Shown here piece after piece: positions 44,545 to 51,507 of a DNA stretch of 64,000 bases. This DNA comes from Lichenicoccus sp964246745 (GTDB taxonomy: Bacteria; Pseudomonadota; Alphaproteobacteria; Acetobacterales; Acetobacteraceae), in NCBI GenBank assembly GCA_964246745.1, contig CAXTRK010000009.1, positions 33,622-97,621 on the forward strand. Direction: 5' to 3'. A model generated the notes under the pieces. That model ran no database searches and was not told the origin of the DNA. It saw only the letters and a program-made list of their open reading frames with translations. The position numbers and the translations under genes are program-made. The stretch's first letter is position 1; every line of letters starts with the position of its first letter.

Positions 44545-44697
44545 TATGTCGAAGTTCGATTGGATTTAGAAAAAAGGATGCTTGAACTTGAACTCGTCCG
44601 GACAAGCGACGGATGGAGGATCGGTGACATCCATACCAAGGCGCTACCCAGCCTGCTGAGGTATCTACAAATCCCCCTGATCGGCTTCAGGCTGTAA
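44545..44697 (+). pseudogene. C-terminal fragment of a small (DUF3828-like?) protein
   Basis: The plus-strand frame ending at 44697 reads YVEVRLDLEKRMLELELVRT then DGWRIGDIHTKALPSLLRYL. This looks like the last strands and helix of secreted DUF3828-type proteins (pattern ydLVRxxDGWRIxDI), but the N-terminal part and any signal peptide are absent. The upstream sequence belongs to the toxin-antitoxin promoter region. It is probably a remnant cut off by the event that placed the TA module. The family match is tentative. Confidence 0.4.
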
Positions 44698-44723
44698 CAG
44701 CAGGTGGTGGTGACCGCGGAAGT

Positions 44724-45347
44724 TTAGCCCCGTGGCCAGGCGCGCAAGGCAAGCTCCGCAATGGCCAGCAACAAGGCGCGTGGGGTTCCGTCGCGTGCCA
44801 ACGTCGACATCCCTTGCGTTATGGTCATGACAAGACCGGACAGCGCGGCAGCCTTCGTCTTCGGCGGCAGCACGCCCGCCGCGATGTCACGATCAATCCG
44901 ATTTCGTAATAGCCGCTCGATCGATCTGCGGATATCCGCAATCGCATGCTGCACGTCGGCGGACGCGGCCGAGCAGCTTGCGGTCGCGCTCGCAAGCAGG
45001 CATCCCTTGGGCGTCGAGTCGCTGGTATAGGCGATCACTGCTGCGTGCAGCATCTCGCGCGCGGCGTCGTATGCGGTCGGCGCGCCATCGATCGCCTGCG
45101 CCATCGCCTCTGGATCGCCAGCGTAGCGGTGTGCCGCTTCCAGAAACAACCGCTTCTTGTCTCCGAACGCGGTGTAGAGGCTGGGCGCCGTCACCCCCAT
45201 TGCGGTCGTCAAGTCGACGATCGACGTGGTCTCATAGCCATGGCGCCAGAACGTCAGCATCGCTTGTTCGAGTGCTGCGTCGCGGTCGAACGAGAGTGGC
45301 CTGCCGGTTTTCCGGCGCGGCGGGGGCTTGGCTTCAGCATGATCCAT
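44724..45347 (-). CDS. TetR/AcrR family transcriptional regulator
   Basis: 207 residues. A basic N-terminal tail (PPPRRKTGRPLSFD) leads into the helix-turn-helix: ALEQAMLTFWRHGYETTSI, then LTTAMGVTAPSLYTAFGDKKRLF, the classical TetR DNA-binding signature. The C-terminal ligand-binding part includes STPKGCLLASATASC, a TetR_C subtype with conserved Gly-Cys-Leu. It is divergent from the aldo-keto reductase gene with an 81-bp shared region, so it most likely represses that gene and itself. The inducer is unknown, perhaps an aldehyde or quinone. Confidence 0.92.
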   Translation of the reverse strand: MDHAEAKPPPRRKTGRPLSFDRDAALEQAMLTFWRHGYETTSIVDLTTAMGVTAPSLYTAFGDKKRLFLEAAHRYAGDPEAMAQAIDGAPTAYDAAREMLHAAVIAYTSDSTPKGCLLASATASCSAASADVQHAIADIRRSIERLLRNRIDRDIAAGVLPPKTKAAALSGLVMTITQGMSTLARDGTPRALLLAIAELALRAWPRG

Positions 45348-45428
45348 AGCGAACGCTCTGAAACGAGTTGACAGGTGCCGATCAGCATAGCATAAGTTCC
45401 GTATTGAACGCTATGAAAGTGGCTGGCC
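45345..45428. promoter_or_regulatory. Divergent tetR / aldo-keto reductase control region
   Basis: CATAGCGAAC (45345-45354) and GAACGCTATG (45406-45415) form an imperfect inverted repeat flanking the region. GAACGCT also occurs twice in direct orientation (45351-45357, 45406-45412). TTGACA at 45368-45373 followed by CATAAG at 45391 with 17-bp spacing is a plausible promoter for the reductase gene. Which element binds the TetR protein is not known. Confidence 0.45.
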
Positions 45429-46514
45429 ATGTCTCTTACCGACTTTCGTACGCTTGGTCACTCCGGTCTTGTCGTCAGTCCGCTCGCGCTGGGGACGATG
45501 ACCTTCGGTCGCGGCGAGTGGGGCGCGGACGAGGCGACGTCGCGGGCGATCTTTGATGCGTATCGGGCGGCTGGAGGCAATTTTGTCGATACTGCCGACA
45601 TCTACACGGGTGGCCAGAGCGAAGCACTGGTCGGTCGGTTCATCGCCGACAGTGGCGCGCGCGACGATGTCGTCCTTGCCACCAAGTTCGCGTTCAATGC
45701 ATCGGCGAGCCCGCTGACTGCGGCGCCGGCGGGGGGCGGCAACCCCAATGCGGGGGGCGCCGGCGCCAAGAACATCCATCGGGCGCTCGATGCCTCGCTG
45801 AAGCGGCTGGGCACCGACTATATCGACCTTTACTGGATGCACATATGGGACGGCGTGACACCCGTCGAGGAAATCGTCCAGACGCTCGGTGACCTCGTGC
45901 GGGTCGGCAAGATCCGCTACTACGGCTTGTCGGACATGCCCGCCTGGCTGGCGATCAAGGCCGCGACGATCGCGATTGAGCGGCGCGTGCCCGGGCCGAT
46001 TGCGCTGCAGCTCGAATACTCGCTTGTCGCCCGCGACGTGGAGAACGAGCATTTTCCGTCGGCGCGGGAGGGCGGCATGGGCGTCGTGCCGTGGAGTCCC
46101 CTCGCTGGAGGCTTCCTGTCCGGCAAGTATCAGCGCGGCAACACCGCCGACACCGGCCGGCTGAGCGGTGCGAACCCGTTCGGCAACAGCAAGTTTGTCG
46201 ATCGCAATTGGCACATCCTCGACGCGTTGAAGGCCGTTGCCGCGGAGCTCGATCGGCCGGTGGCGCAGGTGGCACTCGCCTGGACGCTGGCGCGCGCCGG
46301 TGTTGCCTCGAGTTTGATCGGAGCGAGTAAGCTGTCGCAACTGGAAAGCAACATCGCGGCGACGGATATTCGGTTGAGCGCCGAGGTGATGCGGCGTCTC
46401 GACGAGGTCAGTGCGCCTGTGTTGGGGTTCAGCGCATCGCTGATGCAGCCATCCATTCGTCGCATGGTCTTTGGCGGCCACGACGTCGCCGGCTGGAGCG
46501 AACAGCGCACCTGA
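45429..46514 (+). CDS. Aldo/keto reductase
   Basis: 361 residues, (beta/alpha)8 NADPH-dependent oxidoreductase. The catalytic tetrad is present: Asp and Tyr in NFVDTADIYTGG, Lys in VVLATKFAF, His in LYWMHIWDG. The cofactor-binding end is ASSLIGASKLSQLESNI. A Gly/Ala-rich insertion (APAGGGNPNAGGAGAK) follows the Lys strand. It fits the YajO/Kv-beta-like AKR group, which reduces aldehydes and ketones. ATG 45429 is preceded by AAAGTGG. It is divergent from the TetR gene, its likely regulator. This pair lies in the segment between the duplicated blocks, and block B begins 57 bp after its stop. Confidence 0.93.
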   Translation: MSLTDFRTLGHSGLVVSPLALGTMTFGRGEWGADEATSRAIFDAYRAAGGNFVDTADIYTGGQSEALVGRFIADSGARDDVVLATKFAFNASASPLTAAPAGGGNPNAGGAGAKNIHRALDASLKRLGTDYIDLYWMHIWDGVTPVEEIVQTLGDLVRVGKIRYYGLSDMPAWLAIKAATIAIERRVPGPIALQLEYSLVARDVENEHFPSAREGGMGVVPWSPLAGGFLSGKYQRGNTADTGRLSGANPFGNSKFVDRNWHILDALKAVAAELDRPVAQVALAWTLARAGVASSLIGASKLSQLESNIAATDIRLSAEVMRRLDEVSAPVLGFSASLMQPSIRRMVFGGHDVAGWSEQRT

Positions 46515-46635
46515 TCAGGCGACGGACCATCTTCAACCCGCGCCGGCTAATGCTGATGCGCGGCGCGCAAGGATCCGGCGGACGATCGGCGGCTGAAAGC
46601 GGAGGCCGGTGTCTGGTCCGCAATCCGGCCAACGA

Positions 46636-47253
46636 CTATTGCCCAGTGGCGAGACCGCTGATCAGAACATGACAGGCTGCCTTGGGTCGGCTGTGGTTTT
46701 CAGAGTCGCTGTCGCATAGGCTTTGAGCGTTGGAACGCACTTCATCATTGGTTGTGTTCTTGGGCAACGCCGCGAGAAGATCCCGAGTACAATGCCCATG
46801 ATTGCGTAGATCCATGTCCACGGCGGACAATAAGAGTTGTACAGGTATGATCATGTCATACACATCGGGGGCAAGCTGGAAGCGAGAGATGAGTTTCGCG
46901 CCGGTAGCACATACAGCTCCATACATCTCTGGATGATTGAGAAGTATGCGGTCCAGGCGGCGCCCGGCGATTGCTGGTCGGTTACCTGTATAGAGGCTGG
47001 CGACACCATTCGCATCGCCAATTTCAAATATCGCTATATCGGCCAACTCATGGATGATGATGATGGCCTTGCACGAGGACGTCTTACAGTGAACGGTACG
47101 TACATGGGCGGCGGCCGACGCAACATCGTTCGTCATCGGCGCCGTGTCATCCGGGTTCCATGCCGACGCCGCAGGTGCGGCTGCTCGCAGCGACGGGGTG
47201 AATCCGTTGCAGCAGAGTGCCCCCAAGCACAACAGCGCGAAAAGCGTTCTCAT
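46636..47253 (-). CDS. Exported six-cysteine protein, paralogue 3
   Basis: 205 residues from ATG 47253 (a GTG directly before it could add one residue). The signal peptide RTLFALLCLGALCCNG is followed by the family pattern (CKTSSCKAIIIIHELAD, LLNHPEMYGAVCATG, SAVDMDLRNHGHC, EVRSNAQSLC). It is the positional equivalent of paralogue 1 (LLLSAVDMDLRN in both, against LLLNAVDMDLRD in 2 and 4). The upstream hydrolase remnant is decayed (47258-47380), so it is an orphan of the pair. Marked divergence from paralogue 1 in the N-terminal half, with an intact reading frame, suggests it has been kept under selection. Confidence 0.8.
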   Translation of the reverse strand: MRTLFALLCLGALCCNGFTPSLRAAAPAASAWNPDDTAPMTNDVASAAAHVRTVHCKTSSCKAIIIIHELADIAIFEIGDANGVASLYTGNRPAIAGRRLDRILLNHPEMYGAVCATGAKLISRFQLAPDVYDMIIPVQLLLSAVDMDLRNHGHCTRDLLAALPKNTTNDEVRSNAQSLCDSDSENHSRPKAACHVLISGLATGQ

Positions 47254-47257
47254 CACA

Positions 47258-47380
47258 CCCTGAAGAACTTGAAGTCTTTGTCTTGGACACCGGAAATCCG
47301 AATGGGTTGGTCACACCAGGGACGCTTTCCAGTCCTGCGGGCACGTCGGCAGCGGAAGGCGTTTCTCCCTCCGTCGGCAT
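47258..47380 (-). pseudogene. Truncated and internally deleted SleB-type hydrolase remnant
   Basis: Starts at the same break as the fragment at 42149-42334 (MPTEG...), reads EGETPSAADVPAGLESVPGV, then has lost the segment that should follow (NGRPV...PGW). After a frame shift it continues with PIRISGVQDKDFKFFRV and a stop one base before the next gene's ATG. It is non-functional. Confidence 0.8.
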
Positions 47381-47396
47381 GGCAGCCGGCGCGCGG

Positions 47397-48017
47397 CTAT
47401 TGCCCGGTGGTGAGGCCGCGGGTCAGAGCGTCACAGGCCGCCTTGGGCCGGTCGTGATTTTCATAGTCGCTATCGCATAGGCTCTGGGCATTGGAGCGGA
47501 CCTCGTTATTGGCCGGGTCGTTGGGCAAGGCAGCGAGGAGATCCCGCGCGCAATGGCCATGATCGCGCAAGTCCATGTCAACGGCGTTCAATAGAAGCTG
47601 AACAGGCACGTACATCTCGTAAACGCCTGGGGAAATCCGGAAACGCGAAAGAAGTTTCGAGCCCGTCGCGCAGACCGGCCCATACAGCGCCGGATGCTTG
47701 AGGAGCACGCGATCCAGGCGGCGGCCGGCAATCTTTGGCCGATTGCCGACATAAAGCCCGGCAATGCCATTTACAGGAGGGCCATCTTCGTATTTGGCGA
47801 TGTCAATGATCTCATGAATGACGATGATGGCCTTGCACGATGGTCTCCTACATTGAATGGCTTGCGCGTGGGCTGCCGCCGACGCGACATCATTCATTGT
47901 CGGCGGCGTCTCGTCCGGGTTCCATACCGGCGCGGCGGGAGCGGCGGCTTTCAACGCTGCCGTCGTGCCAATCCAGCAGAATGCAGCCACACAGAGTAAT
48001 TTGAGAAGCGTCCTCAT
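47397..48017 (-). CDS. Exported six-cysteine protein, paralogue 4, coupled to an intact hydrolase
   Basis: 206 residues; ATG 48017 overlaps the hydrolase stop (ATGA). The signal peptide RTLLKLLCVAAFCWIG precedes a mature part with the shared Cys pattern (CRRPSCKAIIVIHEI, LLKHPALYGPVC, NAVDMDLRDHGHC, EVRSNAQSLC, PKAACDAL). A one-residue insertion (EDGPPVNGIAG) sets it apart. The C-terminal ~55 residues before the last Cys are identical to paralogue 2, while the N-terminal part has diverged. It is the positional counterpart of paralogue 2 and the intact pair of block B. Confidence 0.82.
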   Translation of the reverse strand: MRTLLKLLCVAAFCWIGTTAALKAAAPAAPVWNPDETPPTMNDVASAAAHAQAIQCRRPSCKAIIVIHEIIDIAKYEDGPPVNGIAGLYVGNRPKIAGRRLDRVLLKHPALYGPVCATGSKLLSRFRISPGVYEMYVPVQLLLNAVDMDLRDHGHCARDLLAALPNDPANNEVRSNAQSLCDSDYENHDRPKAACDALTRGLTTGQ

Positions 48018-48517
48018 GGCACCCTGTAGAACTTGAAGTCTTTGTCCTGGATGCCGGGGATCCGAATGTTAGGCTTGTTTGCTGTCCAGCCGGGACGGTA
48101 ATTCCGCACCGGCCGCCCGTTCTTCGTCACGCCGGGCACGCTTTCCAGACCTCCGCGAACGTCGGCAGCGGAGGAAGTCGTGTCCCCCTCCTTTGGCATG
48201 GCAGCCGGCGAGTAGAAGTGGGTGGCACCATGGCTGATGTCGAGGGCGGCGCCATCCAGGATCTTCTCGGCAAGGTGGAGGCTCGTCGAGGTGGCCATAT
48301 GGTGATGGGAATAGTTGTTGTGACCCCACACCGACGATACTCTCGTGAAATGGTGTTGCTTCATGCGGTTCACCACTGTCCACGCCACCATGATCTGTGC
48401 GGTCTCGTTCAGGCCACGCGCTTCAGAGGCGATAATACGAGCGAGATCGTTAATATTCTCTTTCGTAAGTTCATCTTCGGGCGTTTTGGTGTCTTGCTGA
48501 CGTACCGAGAATGGCAT
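48014..48517 (-). CDS. SleB/CwlJ-type cell-wall hydrolase, copy B
   Basis: 167 residues, near-identical to the hydrolase at 42965-43468. Residues 6-126 are unchanged, including ASEARGLNETAQ (Glu32) and GATHFYSP. Differences cluster at the C-terminus: Ile127Val, Gln138Arg, and the six-residue patch 145-150 (AKNYGS in A, TANKPN here), plus Leu166Val. The same patch differs again in the truncated copy. No signal peptide; followed by the exported partner with ATGA overlap. A short variable patch in an otherwise fixed enzyme, paired with diverging partners, fits partner-specific recognition, but this is inference. Confidence 0.82.
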   Translation of the reverse strand: MPFSVRQQDTKTPEDELTKENINDLARIIASEARGLNETAQIMVAWTVVNRMKQHHFTRVSSVWGHNNYSHHHMATSTSLHLAEKILDGAALDISHGATHFYSPAAMPKEGDTTSSAADVRGGLESVPGVTKNGRPVRNYRPGWTANKPNIRIPGIQDKDFKFYRVP

Positions 48518-48796
48518 GGAAAGGCTCGATTTTGCTTGCGGTTACAACGAGCGCCATGGCCTCGGAAAAAGACTGGCGGCTTGAGGACACCCTTTTATTA
48601 CGACGTCCCAACCGCCCGTCAAAAGCGCGACTGCTCCAGGATCGCCAGAATGCTGGTTGTGGCAAACCGAAAGCCCCTGCATCCAAGAGGGTTCCAGGTG
48701 TGTTTCCACACCGCTTCGCCCTCGCGGGCCGGAGTTCACGCGCACCGCTGTTATGTTCCTGGCCGGCGGGTTGCTGTCGGGTAAAATCTCCCGCGG
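48518..48796. other. Gene-free stretch at the end of duplication block B
   Basis: 279 bp. The first ~128 bp are the duplicated promoter-side sequence of the hydrolase pair; the remainder is unique. Open frames here lack coding character. No gene supported. Confidence 0.5.
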
Positions 48797-49009
48797 TCAA
48801 GAGGCGTCGGAAGGCTCGCGCCGCGCACGGGCACCGAGGTCGGTGATGTTCTGCTTGTCGCACAGCGCCGAACGTCCGGGTTGAGCGGCGGATCCATATC
48901 TGGAGGGCGTCGCCCAATTCGGATCAGGCTTGTTGCTTACAGGTCCGTGATAGGTGCCGCACGCGCACAACAAGGCGCAAAGCAGAACGCAGGCCATATC
49001 CTTCGGCAT
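48797..49009 (-). CDS. Small lipoprotein
   Basis: 70 residues from ATG 49009, whose A is shared with the TGA of the pyrophosphatase gene (TGATG). The N-terminus PKDMACVLLCALLCACGTYHG has a hydrophobic core and a lipobox LCAC, so the protein should be acylated at Cys and anchored in the membrane. The mature part is short, polar and proline-containing (PVSNKPDPNWATPSRYG), with one more Cys (ALCDKQNITDLG). Small lipoproteins with this type of ending occur in Acetobacteraceae, but I know no function. Longer upstream starts read through the pyrophosphatase gene and are rejected. Confidence 0.7.
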   Translation of the reverse strand: MPKDMACVLLCALLCACGTYHGPVSNKPDPNWATPSRYGSAAQPGRSALCDKQNITDLGARARREPSDAS

Positions 49010-49533
49010 CAGTCCGGCGTGGATTCCAGCGCCTTCTGGATGACCTCGGCGGCCGCGTCCTTGCTCGCCCACCCTGCCACCTTGACCCATTTGCCGGGTT
49101 CGAGATCCTTGTAGCGAGTGAAGAAATGCTCGATGGCCTGACGGGTGATCGCCGGCAGGTCGTCCACCGAGTGCACATTCGTGTACAGCGGATGGATCTT
49201 GTCGTGCGGCACGCAGATGATCTTTTCGTCCTGGCCGGCTTCGTCTTCCATGCGCAGCATGCCGATCGGCCGCGCCCGGATCACCGAACCCGGCACCACC
49301 GGCGCCGGCGCCAGCACCAGGGCGTCGGCCGGGTCGCCGTCGGCTGCCAGGGTGCCGGGAATGAAGCCATAGGCGGCCGGATAGGCCATCGGCGTGAACA
49401 GGAAGCGGTCGACCAGGACCGCGCCGCTCTCCTTGTCGATCTCATACTTCACCGACGAGCCCTGCGGGATCTCGATGACCACGTTGATGTCCCAGGGCAC
49501 GTCGCGGCCGGGGCTGATCTTCGAGACGTCCAT
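49009..49533 (-). CDS. ppa: Inorganic pyrophosphatase (family I)
   Basis: 174 residues from ATG 49533 (MDVSKISPGRDVP), which has AGGAG at 7-bp spacing; the ATG six bases upstream is too close to that site. The size matches bacterial family I enzymes. It hydrolyses pyrophosphate to two phosphates with Mg2+. Active-site residues seen: VVIEIPQGSSVKYEID (Glu, Lys), RFLFTPMAYPAAYGFIPGT (Arg, Tyr), DGDPADALVL (the metal-binding Asp triad) and the Lys/Tyr of FFTRYKDLEPGKWVK. It is cytoplasmic and essential in most bacteria. The small lipoprotein gene follows with a one-base overlap. Confidence 0.96.
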   Translation of the reverse strand: MDVSKISPGRDVPWDINVVIEIPQGSSVKYEIDKESGAVLVDRFLFTPMAYPAAYGFIPGTLAADGDPADALVLAPAPVVPGSVIRARPIGMLRMEDEAGQDEKIICVPHDKIHPLYTNVHSVDDLPAITRQAIEHFFTRYKDLEPGKWVKVAGWASKDAAAEVIQKALESTPD

Positions 49534-49639
49534 GCGCATTCTCCTGGTCGCGGGCGGGAGGCTATCCACTGAAGCTGGCATTGCCAAGACGAGCGTCTTG
49601 CAAATGGGAGGCCGATGGGCGATCTGAGTTGCGTCCGAT

Positions 49640-49712
49640 GCGCCCGTAGCTCAACGGTTAGAGCGGGCCGCTCATAACGGCTTGGTTGCGGGTTCGAGTC
49701 CTGCCGGGCGCA
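49640..49712 (+). tRNA. tRNA with CAU anticodon, Ile2 type
   Basis: The 73-nt cloverleaf folds fully: acceptor GCGCCCG/CGGGCGC, D-stem GCTC/GAGC, anticodon loop CTCATAA with anticodon CAT at 49673-49675, T-arm GCGGG-TTCGAGT-CCTGC, discriminator A. The CTCATAA loop and the following GGCTTGGTTGC variable region resemble E. coli tRNA-Ile2, in which C34 becomes lysidine and AUA is read. It lacks initiator features, so Ile2 is preferred to Met. CCA is not encoded. Confidence 0.88.
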
Positions 49713-49749
49713 TTTCCGACGCCAACCCGATCGTGTTCAGGAGCCCGTC

Positions 49750-51429
49750 ATGGCGGCCTACCAGTATGTGTATGTGATGAAGGACCTGACCAAGGCGTAT
49801 CCGGGCGGACGCGAGGTGTTCAAGGGCATCACCCTCTCCTTTCTCCCTGGCGTCAAGATCGGAGTGTTGGGGGTCAACGGCGCCGGCAAGTCCACCCTGC
49901 TCAAGATCATGGCCGGCCTGGAGACCGAGTATGGCGGCGAAGCCTGGGCCGCCGAAGGTGTCAGCATCGGCTATCTGGAGCAGGAGCCGAAGCTCGACGC
50001 GTCGCTCAACGTGGGCGAGAACGTCGCCCTTGCCTTTGGTCCGCTCAAGGCCGCGGTCGAGCGCTTCAATGCGATTTCCATGGAGTTCGCCGAACCCATG
50101 GACGACGACAAGATGACGGACCTGCTTGCCGAGCAGGCCGCATTGCAGGAGCAGATCGAGGCGGGCGACGGTTGGGAGCTGGACCGCAGGATCGAGATCG
50201 CGCTCGACGCGCTAGGCTGCCCGCCGGCGGAAGCATCCGTGGACACGCTCTCCGGCGGTGAGCGCCGCCGGGTGGCGTTGTGCCGGCTGCTGCTGGAGAA
50301 GCCGGACATCCTGCTGCTCGACGAGCCGACCAACCATCTCGACGCGGAGAGCGTCGCCTGGCTGGAGCGCACGCTGCGCGACTATGCCGGCACGGTGATG
50401 GTGATCACCCATGACCGCTACTTCCTTGACAACGTCACCAACTGGATCCTCGAGATCGAGCGCGGCCGTGGCTATCCGTTTGAAGGCAACTACTCTTCCT
50501 GGCTCGGCCAGAAGCGCAAGCGGTTGGCGCAGGAGGAAAAGGAAGAGAGTGCGCGTCAGCGTGCGCTGGCGGCGGAGCAGGAATGGATCGGCTCCAGTCC
50601 GCGCGCCAGGCAGGCGAAGAACAAGGCGCGCATCGCCAACTACGAGAAGATGCTGGCTGAGGGCGCGGCGCGCGCCGGCGGCACCGCCGACATCGTCATC
50701 ACACCGGGTCCGCGCCTCGGCGGCACGGTGATCGAGGCGGAGCAACTCAGGAAGGCGTTCGGCAATCGCCTCCTGATCAACGAACTCGACTTCAAGCTGC
50801 CTCCCGGCGGCATTGTCGGCGTGATCGGCCCGAACGGCGCCGGCAAGTCCACGCTGTTCAAGATGATCATCGGACAGGAGACGCCTGACGCGGGCGCGCT
50901 GCGCGTGGGCGAGACCGTGAAGCTCGGCTATGTCGATCAGTCCAGGGACAGCCTGGATGCCGACAAGAACGTCTGGGAGGAGATCTCCGGCGGCACCGAC
51001 GTGATCTATCTGGGCAAGCGCGCGGTGCCGTCGCGTGCTTACGTAGGCGCCTTCAACTTCAAGGGCGCCGATCAGCAGAAGAAGGTCGGCATTCTCTCGG
51101 GCGGCGAGCGCAACCGTGTGCACCTGGCCAAGATGCTGCGGCGGGAGAGCAACGTGATTCTGCTCGACGAGCCGACCAACGATCTCGACGTCGACACGTT
51201 GCGGGCACTCGAGGATGCGCTAGGCGAGTTCGCCGGCTGTGCCGTGATCATCTCGCATGACCGCTGGTTTTTGGACCGGCTGGCCACGCATATCCTGGCC
51301 TTCGAGGGCGACAGCCATGTCGAGTGGTTCGAGGGCAATTTCCAGGCCTACGAAGAGGACAAGCGACGACGTCTGGGCGCCGAAGCGACGGAGCCGCACA
51401 GGATCAAGTACCGCCCGATCGCCCGCTGA
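49750..51429 (+). CDS. ettA: Energy-dependent translational throttle protein EttA (ABC-F)
   Basis: 559 residues with two ABC ATPase domains and no membrane segments. The first has Walker A GVNGAGKST, signature LSGGERRRVAL and Walker B ILLLDEPTNHLD. The second has GPNGAGKST, LSGGERNRVHL and VILLDEPTNDLD. EttA-specific parts include the start QYVYVMKDLTKAYPGG and the 'arm' region around MEFAEPMDDDKMTDL. EttA binds the ribosomal E site and gates entry into elongation according to ATP/ADP level. The gene lies 37 bp downstream of the tRNA gene, and two hairpins follow its stop. Confidence 0.96.
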   Translation: MAAYQYVYVMKDLTKAYPGGREVFKGITLSFLPGVKIGVLGVNGAGKSTLLKIMAGLETEYGGEAWAAEGVSIGYLEQEPKLDASLNVGENVALAFGPLKAAVERFNAISMEFAEPMDDDKMTDLLAEQAALQEQIEAGDGWELDRRIEIALDALGCPPAEASVDTLSGGERRRVALCRLLLEKPDILLLDEPTNHLDAESVAWLERTLRDYAGTVMVITHDRYFLDNVTNWILEIERGRGYPFEGNYSSWLGQKRKRLAQEEKEESARQRALAAEQEWIGSSPRARQAKNKARIANYEKMLAEGAARAGGTADIVITPGPRLGGTVIEAEQLRKAFGNRLLINELDFKLPPGGIVGVIGPNGAGKSTLFKMIIGQETPDAGALRVGETVKLGYVDQSRDSLDADKNVWEEISGGTDVIYLGKRAVPSRAYVGAFNFKGADQQKKVGILSGGERNRVHLAKMLRRESNVILLDEPTNDLDVDTLRALEDALGEFAGCAVIISHDRWFLDRLATHILAFEGDSHVEWFEGNFQAYEEDKRRRLGAEATEPHRIKYRPIAR

Positions 51430-51440
51430 CGAACGGGTGT

Positions 51441-51506
51441 CCAGAGGGCGACTGCCCTCTGGCGGGTCTGGGCGTCGTGCGAAGCGCGCCTGTGCGCGAC
51501 GCCCAG
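51441..51506. repeat. Two consecutive hairpins between ettA and the GNAT gene
   Basis: CCAGAGGGC-gact-GCCCTCTGG (51441-51462, 9-bp perfect stem) and CTGGGCGTCG...CGACGCCCAG (51468-51477 with 51497-51506, 10-bp perfect stem). Neither has a T-tract. The second ends one base before the GNAT ATG and could hide its ribosome-binding site. Confidence 0.65.
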
Positions 51507-51507
51507 G

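Larger units (their letters stand above)
46572..48645. repeat. Segmental duplication, block B (copy of 41471-43596)
   Basis: Starts with the last 25 bp of a GT4 gene (GATCCGGCGG...GGCTGA) detached from the rest of that gene, which identifies it as the derived copy. Gene content and order repeat block A: exported protein, truncated hydrolase, exported protein, hydrolase. The truncated hydrolase is further shortened here. About 52 bp shorter overall than block A. Confidence 0.9.

Noticed and set aside
41535..48517. Hydrolase array as part of a T6SS locus
   Set aside because: No Hcp, VgrG, PAAR or other T6SS gene is visible in the window, so delivery by T6SS is only a hypothesis.
41535..48517. 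CRISPR array or transposon as cause of the repeated sequence
   Set aside because: Repeats are gene-sized and coding, without short spacers, terminal inverted repeats or transposase.
48471..48917. 148-codon minus-strand frame overlapping the end of duplication block B
   Set aside because: It overlaps the start of the intact hydrolase and the small lipoprotein gene in another frame and has no coding character.
49640..49712. tRNA gene as integration site of a mobile island containing the duplicated hydrolase blocks
   Set aside because: No integrase and no repeat of the tRNA 3' end was seen nearby, and ordinary genes (ppa) lie between.
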